Source: Candidatus Bipolaricaulota bacterium
Lineage (GTDB): Bacteria; Bipolaricaulota; Bipolaricaulia; UBA7950; UBA9294
Assembly: GCA_023132545.1 (NCBI GenBank)
Contig: JAGLYB010000075.1
Span: forward strand, 1-16,687
Length of the DNA stretch: 16,687 nt
Reading direction: 5' to 3'
Shown: one piece after another, positions 9,401-15,380 of the stretch
Numbering within the stretch: position 1 is the stretch's first letter
How the letters are laid out: each line of letters begins with the position of its first letter
The notes under the pieces: model-generated
Database searches by the model: none
Told to the model about the DNA's origin: nothing
The model's input: only the letters and a program-made list of their open reading frames with translations
Made by a program: the position numbers and the translations under genes

Positions 9401-10645
9401 CTCACTGTTGATCACAACTATCGCATGACGGGGCACTCAAGCAAGACGCCACGCGATGTCATGACGAATAACGTTTCCTTGGATGGAAGCTTCGCCAGTG
9501 GACTTGGATGGAACGCATCGATTCGACACGTGGAGACCAACGAAACGGATACACGCGGAGAGAATTCTACGCGCGAGATTACAACATCTGTTTCGGCCCA
9601 CGATACGTTCTTCAGGGACGCCCTTGATCTGAGGCTTTCCTGGAATCGTACGGGTTTCTCGGCGGATCGTTGGGACGAGCAATGGCAAAGCGAAACCGTT
9701 GGTCTGAGATTCGACTGGCGCCTCTCTTCTGTACTTAGCACCGATGGTTTGTGGACTCGACCCGTTCGTTGGGCTGAACAGAACCTCTCCGGCGCTGAGA
9801 ACGTCACATGGCATTGGGATTGGACTCCCTCCTTGACGTTCGCCGACTTGGACGTCAACCACACGGCAACGTGGGAACACACCCTATTCGAGGATAGCAG
9901 CGACTGGACGCACGCTGGGAAGGCAACGCTCAATCTTAATTCATTCAATCTTGAGGGCTGGGATATGTCTCCCGATGTCATTCTTGAAGGAGATTACGGG
10001 GATTCGGCCACGGATCTCCATGCGAAATTCATCGTGAAAATCCAGACCAAGAGCTGGACCGTGGGCACGACGTTGAGAGGCGATCTGACCCAGCTGGGCC
10101 GGCCCGTTTTCAAGCGCAAGGTACAGTTGCTGCTCAGCGTGAAGTACACGGGATTGGAGGATCTCGATCTGGCTTTTGACTATACAGGAAGCCGAGATGC
10201 CGCAGTGAAGGTAGACGAAATCGCGCCGTCCTTTAGTGATTCAATTACCGGCAGATTGACGTGGAAACCTGAGGACGGTCCTCGTGATGAGTTGTCATGC
10301 AGTGTGGTGATCAGTGGAACCGATTCACCGCAGCAAGTGGAAATAACTATTATAAATGGGTTAACGATGGCACTATCGGACACCCTGGCCACCTGGTTGG
10401 ATTGGACGGATGAATCCCTACCGGAGGGGTACCCGATTGCCGATCTTAGCGTTGATTCAGAGGTGAAATACCGCACCGGAGCCAGCAATCCAGGATTCTC
10501 GTTTTCCACGACTGGGCGGGTTTTCACTGCCATGGCACAGAGGTGGAACGTAGCACTCGCTGCGACCTATCAGGTGGGACACAAGACAGCAATTGGGCTC
10601 TATCACAGTTTCTCGCTTGAGCTAACGTTTGCCATCGAGTTTTGA
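6422..10645 (+). CDS. Giant outer-membrane-like protein: acidic repeats, SprA-like segment, beta-propeller, barrel-like C-terminus
   Basis: Exported protein of 1407 residues, with no single family recognised over its length. The ATG at 6422 follows AGGAG and begins a signal peptide MIKRATLLFFLCACIG... cleaved at about AHA/Q (residue 24). Next come six 12-residue acidic Ala/Ser/Glu/Pro repeats (24-95). A long beta-rich region with one helical stretch (about 96-600) includes, at about 475-526, the pattern PGSERVTLN...L...KDYRLEYEVG...VDYE, also common in SprA-type surface proteins. Residues about 622-897 contain some seven repeats of about 40 residues with cores such as GIAFIGTGAGL, TVWIGTRDGL and ILYIGTENGV, matching two-component-regulator-type propeller blades. 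The remaining 500 residues are amphipathic strands rich in Trp and Thr, ending LELTFAIEF with a terminal Phe. It lies 13 nt after the PorV-like gene. A translocon or surface scaffold role is inference. Confidence 0.85.
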   Translation: MIKRATLLFFLCACIGLMLLPAHAQSEVPSTEPGVVQSDSATIEPAPAQSEVPSTEPEVVQSSAPATEAEVAQPEASSTESEVVLPEITEDEGQFDVELEGRKTWTIRYGLGNPVGLAASGLSPGQLSLDQTLTANIVGEALSVLTIEANYNDQMPETMQSLVLHLDTDRLDGVAGDFVFQGLSNFTAYSKKMTGLQLEYLLGNIEDGSDDVVLTAVVSKSEGVSETVTFRGQTAHAQIEYSERLDSSNTVAPYHLNLSGLYSYPLEVLYAEEFSSIHFQFEASPSLRSVLSLYEVAFLFDALALEPELEMKLQEFQILDADEQVLLLQRDPVFLIRERLRDLIDVYNEQFELTGSEAKKYPFTVRTDYELGFLSAVAPFGQIVVDDIVYPLDEAERRRFYELGYTKVQESSAQVEVSTDGRLFDVVTDFRFPDFRVTIHEEAGILECDFPASFYTSSSVLRVGFDYSVSKGSFLLDGSVIPGSERVTLNSIPLERDKDYRLEYEVGMLFLFVDMDDADVLKVDYELYAGGFGVAVDYASYFYGLTLDYPVSENLTIRGNLLQLADVAGSSADATRVDTMPNRHTVAGVQAGLKLSDFTADIAIGYNQDRFPFDDNERLHGTNAIHAIASGEGYVLLGHHGGVTVNDSGRWQTYGSQAGLSNDVVQAIAFGDGIAFIGTGAGLTIVRLDGASPFDRAVNWTRYFINNELSDSSITAVLVYGETVWIGTRDGLVIMLADGTSWFEDWTQREDGGFDTLPPVTAFEAGDGILYIGTENGVYAYDISNERLEPITATDGLFVNDLALANETLYVASNRGLRSVRDGRGSGWLVPGQPVYTVAYANNTLYYGLDSGLMALGSEVAVKLPDWEVTALGSDVNGVWVGVRASASYEMNVWLLAGDEQIFVESVTGITGQDPRVFMDSVVSDHTATGWTGRASFNCNTDDYAIRGSVDLSPPTFRSIGSLSRSDSTGWGLHGTFSLGERINEFSLENCGTLTVDHNYRMTGHSSKTPRDVMTNNVSLDGSFASGLGWNASIRHVETNETDTRGENSTREITTSVSAHDTFFRDALDLRLSWNRTGFSADRWDEQWQSETVGLRFDWRLSSVLSTDGLWTRPVRWAEQNLSGAENVTWHWDWTPSLTFADLDVNHTATWEHTLFEDSSDWTHAGKATLNLNSFNLEGWDMSPDVILEGDYGDSATDLHAKFIVKIQTKSWTVGTTLRGDLTQLGRPVFKRKVQLLLSVKYTGLEDLDLAFDYTGSRDAAVKVDEIAPSFSDSITGRLTWKPEDGPRDELSCSVVISGTDSPQQVEITIINGLTMALSDTLATWLDWTDESLPEGYPIADLSVDSEVKYRTGASNPGFSFSTTGRVFTAMAQRWNVALAATYQVGHKTAIGLYHSFSLELTFAIEF
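6491..6706 (+). repeat. Six tandem 36-nt (12-residue) coding repeats
   Basis: Units begin at 6491, 6527, 6563, 6599, 6635 and 6671. The first four encode AQSEVPSTEPGV, VQSDSATIEPAP, AQSEVPSTEPEV and VQSSAPATEAEV; the fifth is AQPEASSTESEV and the sixth, VLPEITEDEGQF, is decayed. Units one and three are nearly identical at the DNA level, giving a 72-nt higher-order period. They begin at the last signal-peptide residue, so the mature protein would start with an acidic, flexible, probably unfolded stalk. Confidence 0.85.
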
Positions 10646-10677
10646 TGTGAGGGCTGCCCGCCTACCTACGCCTTTGG

Positions 10678-10980
10678 CTACCCGCCCCCTACAGGGGGGA
10701 GAAATGCGACTGTGTCCCCGTCTTGCAGTACTGTATCGTGCCCCTGCAGGAAGTGGATGTTACGTCCATTGATCAGGACGTTTAGATATCCGGCGTCGAG
10801 CCCTGTCACCAGTTTCGCTGCCAAGACCGGGAAATCGATCTCCAGTTCTTGAAGCAGAACAGCGAGCGCGGATCGGGACTCCATTTGATGCGTTTGCGTT
10901 CCTTCCCGGAACGATTCTCTCAATCCGCCGAACACCTTGATGGTGATCTGAATGTGCTTATCCGGGAAACTCTCAGTCAT
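10678..10980 (-). CDS. MoaD/ThiS-family beta-grasp sulfur carrier protein, archaeal-MoaD-like
   Basis: Ubiquitin-like small sulfur carrier of 100 residues. Members are activated by adenylation at a C-terminal Gly-Gly, then carry thiocarboxylate sulfur for molybdopterin, tungstopterin, thiamine or tRNA thiolation. The protein begins HIQITIKVFGGLRE, has a short helix region, then LNVLINGRNIHFLQGHDTVL and DGDTVAFLPPVGGG at the end. The NGR, DGD and PPVGGG features match the MoaD subfamily that includes archaeal MoaD and SAMP proteins. The ATG at 10980 is preferred to an upstream TTG (11016) because the added residues are not conserved-looking; a GAGGT lies about 12 nt upstream, which is a long spacing. 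It converges on the envelope operon with a 32-nt gap and is divergent from metG. No MoaE, MoeB or other cofactor gene is in the window, so the sulfur acceptor cannot be assigned. Confidence 0.87.
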   Translation of the reverse strand: MTESFPDKHIQITIKVFGGLRESFREGTQTHQMESRSALAVLLQELEIDFPVLAAKLVTGLDAGYLNVLINGRNIHFLQGHDTVLQDGDTVAFLPPVGGG

Positions 10981-11041
10981 GGGACTATTGATACCTCGTT
11001 CGACAGGCGACGGCAACTAGGCAATCCTATTTGCCACGTCA

Positions 11042-11070
11042 TTGGCCCTATTCCGTTGGACGGATATAAT
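11042..11070 (+). promoter_or_regulatory. Sigma-70-type promoter of metG
   Basis: TTGGCC (11042-11047), a 17-nt spacer and a perfect TATAAT (11065-11070). Transcription would start near 11077, giving a leader of roughly 25 nt that carries a full-length anti-SD match. Confidence 0.7.
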
Positions 11071-11103
11071 GCCCACTTAGTCCCAATTTGAAGGAGGTGG
11101 ATG

Positions 11104-13077
11104 ATGGACAAACAACGAGTGCTTGTGTGTAGCGCCTGGCCGTATGCGTCGGGAGTTCCTCATTTGGGTAACCTGGTGAGTTCGCTGATGTCGGGCGACG
11201 TGTTTGCCCGCTACTACCGCCTTCGTGGGAAGGACGTTCTCTATGTATCGGGCACCGATGCTCATGGAACGCGCATTGAATTCGAGGCGGAGCATGAGGG
11301 AATCTCCCCTGCCGAACTTGCCGATCGCAATCATCAGCGAATCGTTGAGGTGATCGAGGGATTCGGAATCGAGTTCGACAACTACACGACCACCGAATCA
11401 TCTTGGCACAGGGATTTCATTCGCGACATCTATCTTCAGATGGATGCGAACGGCTACATCTGTACCAAGACTGAGAATCGAGCCTTCTGCCGCCAGTGCG
11501 AGAAGTTTTTAGCCGACCGATTCATTGTAGGAACCTGTCCGAAATGCGCTTCTTCGTATGCACTGGGAAATCAGTGCGATGCCTGCGGCGCGATTCTTGA
11601 ACCGGAGGAGTTGATCGAACCCCGCTGCACGCTGTGTGAGGGCTCTGATATCGAGTTCAAGGAAACGAAGCACTGGTATCTGGACTTGCCAAAGCTTTCC
11701 GAATCCCTTGGCGCGTATATCGGCACAAAGGATTTCCAAGGAAATGTGCGCCGCTATACGCAGCAGATGATCAAGGACGGGTTGCGGCCACGCGCCATGA
11801 CAAGGGATATCGATTGGGGTATTCCAGCTCCATTCGAAGGCGCTGAAGGCAAAGTGTTCTATGTCTGGGGGGAGGCGGCACTGGGATATGTATCCGCAGT
11901 GATTGAACACTTCTCCGGGCAGGAGCGGTGGAAAGACTTCTGGTTCGGCGAAGACGTATATCAGATTTATACTCAGGGCAAGGACAATATTACCTTCCAT
12001 ACGTTGATTTTCCCCGGCCAGCTGATCGCCTCACAGCAGGGCTATCATCTGCCCGATCAGATTGCAGCGACTGAATACCTGAATTGGATTGGGGGAGAGA
12101 GCTTCTCCAAGAGCCGAGGCGTCGGCTTGTACTGCGACGAGGCGTTGCGCGTGATGGACAGTGAACTCTGGCGCTTCTACCTGCTCTACAACCGCCCGGA
12201 GGGTCGCGATGTCAACTTCTCTTGGGAAGAGCTGGAGAAGGCCGTTAACGGGATCCTGATCTCTAATATCGCCAATCTGATCAATCGCGTGTTAAGCTTC
12301 GTGCAGACACGATTTGAAGCAGTCGTCCCTGAGGTTGTATTGGACGCAGAAGTTGTCGGTGCGCTTGACGATAAGATTACCGGCTACAAGGCGGCGATGG
12401 AAACTGGAGCGATTGCCCAAGCGTTGCGTAGCGTCTGTGATCTGGCGGGGTTCGGAAACGAGTACTTCCAGCGCAAGAAACCGTGGGACACTAAGGATCC
12501 AGTGACAGTGGCCAGCGCAGTGCATTTCGTCAAGGCAATGGCGATCATGCTGCTCCCGTACGTTCCGAAGTTCGCTACATCCGTTCTGAAGATCTTGGGA
12601 ATCCAAGCAGCGACATGGGCGGATTTGAAATCGGAGCTTGGAGGAACGAAACTGAGTGAAGATCGTGTGTTGCTGGAGCGGATTGACATCGAGCAGATCC
12701 AAAAGGCTGCGATGAGCGGCTCGATCTCCGAGGACGAACCCGAAGAAACGGATGTGGATCGAATTTCCTTTGATGACTTCAAGCGACTCGATCTACGAAT
12801 TGCCGAAATTCTGACTGTTGACGTAATTCCCGGTGCTGACAAACTCTATCAGCTGACTGTGGATTTTGGGGGAAAGCATCGGACCTGTGTTGCTGGAATC
12901 AAAGAGCATTTCAGCGCCGAAGATCTCGTTGGGCGAAGGGTCGTCGTTCTGGCCAATCTGGAACCTGTGACCATTCGAGGTGTGCGCTCGGAATGTATGA
13001 TCCTGGCTGCGAAGGGGAAGTCGCTTTCTTTGCTGGAGCCGAACCCTCGCGTTGAGCCAGGGAGTCCTGTATCCTAG
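11104..13077 (+). CDS. metG: Methionyl-tRNA synthetase with C-terminal tRNA-binding domain, archaeal/eukaryotic-type signatures
   Basis: Class I synthetase that charges elongator and initiator tRNA-Met. Two tandem ATGs occur (11101, 11104); the second is chosen because AAGGAGGTGG ends directly before the pair and gives GGAGG a 6-nt spacing. The protein is 657 residues. The HIGH motif is HLGN (20-23, in AWPYASGVPHLGN) and the KMSKS loop is FSKSR (334-338, followed by GVG); both forms are typical of archaeal and eukaryotic cytosolic MetRS rather than of E. coli HLGH/KMSKS. Four CxxC pairs (129/132, 145/148, 158/161, 175/178) form two zinc knuckles. After an acidic linker, an EMAP-II/Trbp111-type OB fold (about 550-657) begins DFKRLDLRIAEILTVDVIPGADKL, the dimerising tRNA-binding module. 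It has its own promoter and is followed by a separate rplU promoter. Confidence 0.96.
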   Translation: MDKQRVLVCSAWPYASGVPHLGNLVSSLMSGDVFARYYRLRGKDVLYVSGTDAHGTRIEFEAEHEGISPAELADRNHQRIVEVIEGFGIEFDNYTTTESSWHRDFIRDIYLQMDANGYICTKTENRAFCRQCEKFLADRFIVGTCPKCASSYALGNQCDACGAILEPEELIEPRCTLCEGSDIEFKETKHWYLDLPKLSESLGAYIGTKDFQGNVRRYTQQMIKDGLRPRAMTRDIDWGIPAPFEGAEGKVFYVWGEAALGYVSAVIEHFSGQERWKDFWFGEDVYQIYTQGKDNITFHTLIFPGQLIASQQGYHLPDQIAATEYLNWIGGESFSKSRGVGLYCDEALRVMDSELWRFYLLYNRPEGRDVNFSWEELEKAVNGILISNIANLINRVLSFVQTRFEAVVPEVVLDAEVVGALDDKITGYKAAMETGAIAQALRSVCDLAGFGNEYFQRKKPWDTKDPVTVASAVHFVKAMAIMLLPYVPKFATSVLKILGIQAATWADLKSELGGTKLSEDRVLLERIDIEQIQKAAMSGSISEDEPEETDVDRISFDDFKRLDLRIAEILTVDVIPGADKLYQLTVDFGGKHRTCVAGIKEHFSAEDLVGRRVVVLANLEPVTIRGVRSECMILAAKGKSLSLLEPNPRVEPGSPVS

Positions 13078-13084
13078 GGTGTGT

Positions 13085-13113
13085 TTGAAATGACATCATC
13101 AGAACGCTAGAAT
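13085..13113 (+). promoter_or_regulatory. Sigma-70-type promoter of the rplU-rpmA-obg cluster
   Basis: TTGAAA (13085-13090), a 17-nt spacer and TAGAAT (13108-13113), just after the metG stop. Transcription would start near 13120, leaving a leader of only about 20 nt before rplU, too short for a structured L21 autoregulatory leader. Confidence 0.68.
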
Positions 13114-13139
13114 TGGCACGAATTGGGGTGTTTAGTACA

Positions 13140-13454
13140 ATGTATGCAGTGATTGAGACCGGTGGAAAGCAGTATCGCGTGCACGAAGGCATGGTGTTTG
13201 AACACGAGCTTCTGCAAGGAGCAGACGTGGGTCAAGCCGTGCAATTCGATAAAGTCTTGTTGATCGCAGAAGACGAAGATTACAAGATCGGCACGCCATA
13301 TGTTGAGGGGGCCATTGTTAAGGGAGAAATTCAAGAACAAGGCCGTGGTGAAAAGATTATCGTTTACAAGTACAAGAGCAAGAAGGGATATCGCCGGAAG
13401 AAGGGACACCGGCAATCCTATATGGCGACCAGAATTATCGCCATCGAAAGCTAG
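13140..13454 (+). CDS. rplU: 50S ribosomal protein L21
   Basis: Large-subunit ribosomal protein that binds 23S rRNA, 104 residues, a normal length. It begins MYAVIETGGKQYRVHEGMVF, the classic L21 N-terminus, and carries the basic C-terminal element KYKSKKGYRRKKGHRQ that contacts rRNA. The ATG at 13140 is preferred over an upstream extension because L21 proteins start at this Met-Tyr-Ala-Val and the putative transcription start lies at about 13120. The ribosome site is weak (GGGGTG about nine bases upstream). The TAG stop supplies part of the ribosome site for the next gene, eight nt away. Confidence 0.98.
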   Translation: MYAVIETGGKQYRVHEGMVFEHELLQGADVGQAVQFDKVLLIAEDEDYKIGTPYVEGAIVKGEIQEQGRGEKIIVYKYKSKKGYRRKKGHRQSYMATRIIAIES

Positions 13455-13462
13455 GAGCTGTC

Positions 13463-13786
13463 GTGGGCGAAGTGGTTATTCAACGAGACGAGCGAGGGCG
13501 GATTGTCGGTGTGACAATGCAGGCTGATGGAATGTCTGCTCCGGCCAAGGCATCGGCATCGAACATGCTGCGTGCTGTGGCCGAGTCACTGACAGATTAT
13601 CTGCATGTTGCGGTTGAGTCTTCGTTTGAGGATGAGTTGATCCTTGAAATCGACCGGCGCGACCAGCATCTGGATCGAGAGATAGACGCCATTCTTGCGA
13701 CGATGGGAAGTGGACTTCGCCTTGTGGAGCGTGACTATCCGGCCGAATTGATGGTTCGCGATGCAACGGTCGGAGTCGAGGTTTGA
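13463..13786 (+). CDS. Prp-like (DUF464/YsxB family) protein lacking the protease dyad
   Basis: Protein of 107 residues located between rplU and rpmA, where Firmicutes and others encode Prp, the cysteine protease that trims the N-terminus of L27. Size and pattern match Prp: an N-terminal strand pair with VVIQRDERGRIVGVTM, a helix with NMLRAVAESLTDYL, and a final strand-helix with AILATMGSGLRLVERDYP. In active Prp the dyad is His in a GH motif and Cys about 12 residues later in VCAxxSA. By eye the His position reads Met24 (in ADGMSAP) and the Cys position reads Arg37 (in NMLRAVA), and the protein contains no cysteine. It is therefore unlikely to be a cysteine protease. The GTG start has GGAG five bases upstream. 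The family call rests on pattern plus gene order, so it is probable rather than certain. Confidence 0.75.
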   Translation: MGEVVIQRDERGRIVGVTMQADGMSAPAKASASNMLRAVAESLTDYLHVAVESSFEDELILEIDRRDQHLDREIDAILATMGSGLRLVERDYPAELMVRDATVGVEV

Positions 13787-13818
13787 GTCCTGTAACTGAG
13801 AAACAATAGGGAGATAGC

Positions 13819-14076
13819 ATGGCCCATAAAACGAGTACTGGTTCAACGCAGAACACTCACCATACTGCGGGCAAGCGCCTGGGTGTGAAGCGATTTGGCG
13901 GCGAGTGGGTGAACTGCGGAACGATCATCGTTCGCCAGCGAGGTACGAAATTTGCACCTGGCAAGAACGTGGGTCTTGGACGAGATTTCACGATTTTCGC
14001 AACGGCACCAGGGTATGTACACTTCGAAGGGCGCGACAAGAAGTCTATCAGCGTTCTTCCGGCTCGTGCAGCCTAG
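13819..14076 (+). CDS. rpmA: 50S ribosomal protein L27, non-extended form
   Basis: Large-subunit protein of 85 residues whose flexible N-terminus reaches the peptidyl-transferase centre. It begins MAHKTSTGSTQNTHHTAG and continues KRLGVKRFGGEWVNCGTIIVRQRGT (in two adjacent blocks), as in E. coli-type L27. There is no cleavable extension of the kind found in Firmicutes (a short leader ending before the Ala/Ser-His/Lys-Lys start), so no Prp processing is expected. The start has GGGAG at the right distance. The gene sits between the prp-like gene and obg, the common bacterial order. Confidence 0.98.
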   Translation: MAHKTSTGSTQNTHHTAGKRLGVKRFGGEWVNCGTIIVRQRGTKFAPGKNVGLGRDFTIFATAPGYVHFEGRDKKSISVLPARAA

Positions 14077-14105
14077 CTGGCGGCGGATCATTCCTCTGCA
14101 ATTCT

Positions 14106-15380
14106 ATGTTTATTGACGAAGCAACCGTTCGTGTTCGTGGAGGACGGGGCGGGAATGGAGTGATCCATTTCGTTTCGGGCCCCAAGAATCCTCATGGCGG
14201 CCCGGACGGTGGCAATGCCGGTGGGGGTGGATCTGTCGTTCTCGAGGCATCTCCCAGTCTTTCGACTCTCTATCGATTCCGACACCGTCCACTGTTTGAG
14301 GCGGAGAATGGTGTCAATGGCTCTCGCAATAACAAGCAAGGCGCTACTGGCCCCGATCTTATCGTTCTCGTTCCACTAGGGACGATCATTCGGGACACAA
14401 CGTCCGGGGAGCTTCTGGCCGACCTCAGTCGTGCCGGCGAACAAGCGCTGGTTGCAGAAGGTGGCGAAGGCGGGCGCGGCAACAGCAGCTTCACAACATC
14501 ACGGCGGCGAGCGCCGCGTATTTGCGAGCGAGGCTTGGGCGGAGACGCAAGAACTCTCAAGCTTGAGCTGAAGCTTATTGCGGATATTGGAATTATCGGA
14601 TTCCCAAACGTCGGCAAATCCAGCCTTATCTCCTCGATTTCAGGGAAGCGTGCCAAGGTGGCTGATTATCCGTTCACCACGCTCGTGCCCAATCTTGGCG
14701 TGGTGGATGTGGACGGCAAGAATCAATTCGTGGCTGTCGATGTGCCCGGACTCGTTCAGGGAGCGCACGAGGGAAGAGGTTTGGGGGATCGGTTTCTGCG
14801 GCATGTTGAGCGCACGGCGGCGTTTATCCACATGATTGACTTGGCTCCGATGGAGGAGCGGGATCCTGTTCAGGATTACGACGCGATCAACCATGAATTG
14901 GAGTCCTTCAACCCACACCTTGCAAAGCGCCCCCAAATCGTGGTCGGCAATAAGATTGACGCAGTGTCTGACGAGGATCTAGAGCGTGTTCAAGAGCAGT
15001 TTCGCGAGCGCGGGATCGACCTTCTGCCCATCTCTGTAGCCACAAGTCACGGCGTTCGTACGCTTGTTCAGCGGGCTTTCTATCTGCTTCAGGGTGTTCG
15101 CACGAAGGACGAGCCCGAAACGATTCCAGTGCGGCGAAAGATCTACCGCTTCGAGGGGGAAACGGGATTCTCCGTTGATCGAGAAGATGGCGTGCTTGTC
15201 GTCTATGGGAAGACTGTAGAGAATCTGGTCAAGAAACTCGTGTTGGATAGCTATGATGCACAGGAATATTTGGGGCTTCGCTTGGATAAAATGGGGGTCC
15301 TAAAGGAACTGCGACGGCAAGGCTTGACGGACACTGAAACAGTCCGGATTGGGGAGATTGAACTTGAACTTGAAGGGTAG
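14106..15380 (+). CDS. obgE: Obg-family GTPase (ObgE/CgtA)
   Basis: Ribosome-associated GTPase of 424 residues needed for 50S subunit maturation and linked to stringent control. Domain order is complete: a glycine-rich Obg fold (1-158, with GGRGGNGVIHF, HGGPDGGNAGGGGS and AEGGEGGRGN); the G domain with G1 GFPNVGKSS (165-173), switch I ADYPFTTLVPN, G3 DVPGLVQGAHEGRGLGDRFL (212 onward), G4 NKID (282-285) and an SVATSHG G5 region; then an OCT domain (about 335-424) containing GFSVDREDGVLVV and ending with an acidic tail ELELEG. The ATG at 14106 is used because MFIDEATVRV is the standard Obg start. The ribosome site is unusually poor, with no purine run in the expected window, which may limit expression relative to rpmA 29 nt upstream. 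Its end overlaps nadD. Confidence 0.97.
   Translation: MFIDEATVRVRGGRGGNGVIHFVSGPKNPHGGPDGGNAGGGGSVVLEASPSLSTLYRFRHRPLFEAENGVNGSRNNKQGATGPDLIVLVPLGTIIRDTTSGELLADLSRAGEQALVAEGGEGGRGNSSFTTSRRRAPRICERGLGGDARTLKLELKLIADIGIIGFPNVGKSSLISSISGKRAKVADYPFTTLVPNLGVVDVDGKNQFVAVDVPGLVQGAHEGRGLGDRFLRHVERTAAFIHMIDLAPMEERDPVQDYDAINHELESFNPHLAKRPQIVVGNKIDAVSDEDLERVQEQFRERGIDLLPISVATSHGVRTLVQRAFYLLQGVRTKDEPETIPVRRKIYRFEGETGFSVDREDGVLVVYGKTVENLVKKLVLDSYDAQEYLGLRLDKMGVLKELRRQGLTDTETVRIGEIELELEG

Noticed and set aside
9418..9981. Long minus-strand ORF of 187 codons inside the giant outer-membrane protein gene
   Set aside because: It is antisense to a coherent coding region, has low-complexity Ser/Arg/Val composition and no ribosome site or family pattern; it is a shadow frame.
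10652..10687. Near-identical 11-mers GGCTGCCCGCC and GGCTACCCGCC in direct orientation
   Set aside because: Only two short GC-rich copies, one inside a gene end; there is no sign of an element or attachment site.
10685..10698. Perfect inverted repeat CCCCCT-AC-AGGGGG between the convergent genes, possible bidirectional terminator
   Set aside because: The repeat is the codons for the Pro-Pro-Val-Gly-Gly end of the MoaD-like protein, the loop is very short, and no T-run follows on either strand.
13113..13139. Nine-residue upstream extension of L21
   Set aside because: L21 proteins begin at the Met-Tyr-Ala-Val encoded at 13140, and the extension overlaps the -10 element of the promoter.
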